8,940 nt of DNA from Candidatus Rokuibacteriota bacterium. Lineage in GTDB: Bacteria; Methylomirabilota; Methylomirabilia; Rokubacteriales; CSP1-6. The stretch lies in the NCBI GenBank assembly GCA_003221595.1, contig QHSM01000437.1:1-8940 (forward strand). The letters run 5' to 3'. The notes under the pieces are model-generated. The model saw only the letters and a program-made list of their open reading frames with translations. It did not search any database and was not told where the DNA came from. Within the stretch, counting starts at the first letter, position 1. Every line of letters begins with the position of its first letter. Shown piece after piece: positions 6,740 through 8,940 of this stretch. The position numbers were made by a program, and so were the translations under genes.

Positions 6740-6859
6740 CGGGACGCCTCGGACAGGCCGACCGAGGTCGAGCGATTCCTGAGAATCGCGGTCCGGTATT
6801 GACGGATCATCCGGGAAGGCGCGACGAGAGTCAGGGGGACGGGCGGACGCGTGCCGGCG
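6740..6859 (-). other. Spacer between the exported-protein gene and hisS
   Basis: This 120-base spacer is the largest gap inside the gene series. It holds the hisS Shine-Dalgarno block and a perfect 7-bp inverted repeat, listed separately. Two weaker dyads are CGACC-GA-GGTCG at 6759-6770 and CGGAT-C-ATCCG at 6803-6813. I see no convincing minus-strand -35/-10 pair and no terminator with a T tract. The housekeeping block may therefore have a non-canonical promoter here or be read through from the upstream gene. Confidence 0.5.
6772..6789. repeat. Perfect 7-bp inverted repeat upstream of hisS
   Basis: GCGATTC at 6772-6778 and GAATCGC at 6783-6789 are perfect inverse complements around the 4-base loop CTGA. 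In the direction of transcription the hairpin ends 32 bases before the hisS start codon and lies about 70 bases after the upstream stop codon. No run of T follows, so it is a poor intrinsic terminator. It could be an operator-like dyad, a structured hisS leader element or an mRNA-end stabiliser. Confidence 0.45.
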
Positions 6860-8710
6860 TCACTCCGCGGTCGTCATGATGATTGTCGTCTCGCCCTGGG
6901 TATTGAGGAAGTTCGTGTTGCGAGCCACCGCGGCGACGAGGGCCGGATTGCCGTCTCCGGTAACGGCGCCGAGGGCCACCACGGTGCCCTCGAAGCCGGA
7001 GTTGACCGCCTGGAAGCGGTAGCCGCCTGGACCCTTGTAGACGACGGCCAATCGGCCCGGAAACTGGTTCTGTGGCACGACGATCTCCTCGACCCCGTCG
7101 CCGTCCAGATCCACCGACAGCGGCATCGGCTCGGGAGAATAGATATAGGTCCGACCGCCCCGCTCCACTTGCCGCTCCACGCCGAGCTTGATGAGGCCGC
7201 CGCCGACCTGGGACGAGGAGCGAAACGTGTCTTCGTTGCCGAGCGCGATCCTTAACCGGTTGTTCTCGTCGATGAAGGCCAGCGCCCGCGTCCCTTTGCC
7301 CGAGATGTTGCTGAACGTCGCGCCGGTCGCGCGGAAGGTGCTGGGCACGCGAACTCTTCCGTCGGCCACGAGTCGGCCGTTGCTCAGCGTCATCCGCGTG
7401 GCGTCGCCCTGCTTGAAGAAGCCGTTCTCGGCGAATGATTGCGCCCAGAGGATTTTTCTCGCGCCATCGCCGGCCGGATCCACGGCCAGCAAGATCTCGT
7501 TCACGTCCTCCACCGCGACGACCGGCTTGCTGTCCTTCGTCGTCAGGATCAGCGAGTTGACCAGGATGGCCTGGATCGGGTGGAAGCGGTTCACCACCAC
7601 GTAGGGGGCACCGTCGTCGGCCAGCTCGGCGAGCTGAACGCTGAAGACGCGCGCCTTCGAGTCGGTGCGGAACGTCCATTCGGGCTCGAGCACGCGCTCG
7701 GCGGTGATCCGGTACAGGTAGACGCGATCGCCGTCCGTGAGCGCCAGCCGTGCGATCCTGTCCTTCGACCCGACGGCAACGTCCATGGAGACGACGAGGA
7801 ACGGGAACTTCGCGACCTCCTTCAGCGTGATGCTCGACTCGCCGCTCGAGTATGCGCCGGCGTCGAGATCCCCGAAGAGGAGCCGGGCCAGAAACGACCG
7901 CTGGGGCGCCGCGGGCTGGTCCTTCCTGTTCCCTGCGGAGAAATCACCCTTGGCGCCGGTCGGCTTGACGGTCGGCGGTACGAAGAGCGCGGTGGACAGC
8001 CGCGTCGTCACGCCGGGTGCGCCGAAGAGCCGAACGTCCATGTAAGGCTTGGCCTGAACGCGGGTGAACGCGACGATGAGCAACTGATCCACCTTGAATT
8101 GCTCGACGACCGGGTCGAGACCCTTGCCGGCCAGGATGTCGCTGCGCTTGATGCCCTGTTGGGCGAGCCAGACGCCGATCGCGTCGCCCGGATTGATCTG
8201 GAACCGGCCGCTCCGGGTGAGCGCGTCGACGATCTCGCGCATCGCCGCATCGGCCAGCGCTTCCCTCACGCCCGCCTCGATGATCGGCACCACCGTCAGC
8301 TTGATCTTGCCCGCCGAGATGCGAGCCCGATCGCCGGGCTGGACCTCGCTGCCCTGGCTCGCCGTGCCGGTCGAGTACGCTTCGAACACTTCGCGGATCG
8401 CCAGCCGGCCGACGGCCTGCTCGGTCCGGCCCAGGATCTCCCCGGTCTTGGGATGGCGGAGCTCCCGTCCCTGGCGATAGAGCGAAAGCTCGACGTTCGG
8501 GACGAGACCGTCGCGGCTGCCCACCGCGAGCGTGACCGTGCTGCCCTGCACCTCGATCACCTCGCCGTCGACCTTTGGAAACAGCGCCAGGACTTGATCG
8601 ACGACGACGCCTATTGAAGGCGCCGACTCTGTCTGGGCTCCCGAGGTGCCGCTGCCTCCAACGGCGATCAGGCCGGCCAAGACGAGGATCCGCGCCAGGT
8701 GACGGCTCAT
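6860..8710 (-). CDS. Exported FG-GAP/VCBS-type protein with a FlgT-C-like domain
   Basis: I cannot name a specific gene. The 616-residue product begins with MSRHLARILVLAGLIAVGGS and has a signal-peptide pattern, with likely cleavage after SGA near residue 25. It is therefore exported to the periplasm or surface. Residues 49-135 look like the FlgT C-terminal domain: GEVIEVQGSTVTLAVGSRDG, then LSLYRQGRELRHPKTGEILG and a closing GRLAIREV. A middle part (about 136-245) is alpha/beta without a motif I know. From about 300 the chain is rich in beta-strand-like repeats, and near the end it carries a calcium-binding-type FG-GAP element, VDLDGDGVEEIVVPQN (533-548), followed by AVTGDGNPALVAA (582-594), suggesting a beta-propeller. 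No flagellar gene is nearby, so a flagellar role is not supported. The ATG at 8710 has GGAAG 7 nt upstream. It has its own promoter. Confidence 0.8.
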   Translation of the reverse strand: MSRHLARILVLAGLIAVGGSGTSGAQTESAPSIGVVVDQVLALFPKVDGEVIEVQGSTVTLAVGSRDGLVPNVELSLYRQGRELRHPKTGEILGRTEQAVGRLAIREVFEAYSTGTASQGSEVQPGDRARISAGKIKLTVVPIIEAGVREALADAAMREIVDALTRSGRFQINPGDAIGVWLAQQGIKRSDILAGKGLDPVVEQFKVDQLLIVAFTRVQAKPYMDVRLFGAPGVTTRLSTALFVPPTVKPTGAKGDFSAGNRKDQPAAPQRSFLARLLFGDLDAGAYSSGESSITLKEVAKFPFLVVSMDVAVGSKDRIARLALTDGDRVYLYRITAERVLEPEWTFRTDSKARVFSVQLAELADDGAPYVVVNRFHPIQAILVNSLILTTKDSKPVVAVEDVNEILLAVDPAGDGARKILWAQSFAENGFFKQGDATRMTLSNGRLVADGRVRVPSTFRATGATFSNISGKGTRALAFIDENNRLRIALGNEDTFRSSSQVGGGLIKLGVERQVERGGRTYIYSPEPMPLSVDLDGDGVEEIVVPQNQFPGRLAVVYKGPGGYRFQAVNSGFEGTVVALGAVTGDGNPALVAAVARNTNFLNTQGETTIIMTTAE

Positions 8711-8737
8711 GCAGTCACTTCCGCCAGCATCAGCCCG

Positions 8738-8766
8738 AGGCTAGCCCACGGGGTAGGGAGAGTCAA
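8738..8766 (-). promoter_or_regulatory. Sigma70-type promoter for the exported-protein gene
   Basis: On the minus strand the -35 box TTGACT (8766-8761; consensus TTGACA) is followed by exactly 17 nt and the -10 box TAGCCT (8743-8738; T, A and final T match TATAAT). Transcription would start near 8731, leaving a leader of about 20 bases with the GGAAG ribosome binding site. The position just after the previous gene's hairpin and before a gene start supports the call. The -10 match is only partial. Confidence 0.55.
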
Positions 8767-8775
8767 GGAATGGGG

Positions 8776-8816
8776 AAATGAAACGGGGCATGGGCGATAC
8801 CGCCGCCCATGCCCCG
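8776..8816 (-). terminator. Intrinsic terminator of the gene at the right edge
   Basis: CGGGGCATGGGCG at 8784-8796 and CGCCCATGCCCCG at 8804-8816 form a perfect 13-bp GC-rich stem with a 7-base loop. On the minus strand the stem is followed by TTTCATTT (8783-8776), an interrupted T tract. It starts 25 bases after the stop codon of the partial gene to the right. No T-rich tract follows on the plus strand, so it acts, if at all, in the minus direction. Confidence 0.75.
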
Positions 8817-8841
8817 CGGTCCCTGCCGAACTAACGAGAAG

Positions 8842-8940
8842 CTAGAACGCGAGCCGGACCCGCGCCGCCAGCGTGTAGGCGTCCTGCGCGGACTTCTTTC
8901 GGGCCAGGTTCGCGTTACAGGTCGCCGCGCCGCCGATGCA
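8842..8940 (-). CDS. C-terminus of a probable outer-membrane beta-barrel protein
   Basis: Only the last 32 codons are in the window, ending at the TAG at 8844-8842. The visible residues include CIGGAATCNANLARKKSAQD and finish with AYTLAARVRLAF. An alternating polar/hydrophobic last strand ending in Phe is the classic C-terminal signature read by the BAM complex in outer-membrane proteins. Two cysteines, seven residues apart, lie in what would be the preceding loop or strand. A hairpin terminator follows closely. The assignment is an inference from a short tail. A soluble protein ending in Phe cannot be ruled out, and no family name is justified. Confidence 0.5.
   Translation of the reverse strand, partial: CIGGAATCNANLARKKSAQDAYTLAARVRLAF

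Noticed and set aside
6772..6789. Calling the inverted repeat before hisS an intrinsic terminator.
   Set aside because: The stem is only 7 bp and no T run follows on either strand.
7439..8617. A plus-strand frame of 392 codons opposite the exported-protein gene.
   Set aside because: The minus-strand frame has a signal peptide, a promoter, a ribosome binding site and domain signatures. The plus frame has none of these.
6860..8710. Calling this gene flgT.
   Set aside because: Only one domain resembles FlgT. The protein is longer, has an FG-GAP-type region, and there are no flagellar genes in view.

Overview
This is a GC-rich bacterial window, about two thirds G+C by eye. Every gene I can support lies on the minus strand, so transcription runs from high to low coordinates. 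No RNA genes, insertion sequences, CRISPR arrays or phage genes are visible. The dimeric-type glycyl-tRNA synthetase, an AspRS with a non-discriminating-type histidine, an exported FG-GAP protein and an apparent beta-barrel C-terminus suggest a free-living, probably Gram-negative-type bacterium. Deltaproteobacteria or Rokubacteria/Methylomirabilota-like lineages would fit, but this is a low-confidence guess without a search.

Right end (8940 to about 6860). The window opens with the last 32 residues of a protein ending in Phe, like an outer-membrane beta-barrel. A 13-bp GC-rich hairpin with a short T-rich tail follows. Within about 10 bases comes a good sigma70-type promoter (TTGACT, 17 nt, TAGCCT) for a 616-residue exported protein. 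That protein combines an N-terminal FlgT-C-like domain with a C-terminal FG-GAP/VCBS-type region. A 120-base spacer with a small perfect inverted repeat separates it from the housekeeping block.

Core block (6739 to 1). The order is hisS, aspS, phoH, ybeY, era, recO, then the 5' part of glyS. The first six genes overlap one another at every junction, by 8, 4, 1, 4 and 1 bases, which is the signature of a translationally coupled operon. The products fit a translation and RNA-maturation theme. HisRS, AspRS and GlyRS charge tRNAs, YbeY and Era act on 16S rRNA and 30S assembly, PhoH is an RNA-linked ATPase, and RecO (DNA repair) commonly travels with era.

The recO-glyS junction is the only gap in the block (54 bases). 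It holds a 24-codon reading frame that starts inside the end of recO and ends in an ATGA overlap with glyS. Its start context is nearly identical to that of glyS.

I see no previously undescribed multi-gene system here. The most useful leads are the unusual exported FlgT-C-like/FG-GAP protein, the small frame at recO-glyS, the AspRS specificity residue, and the altered third metal-ligand position in YbeY.
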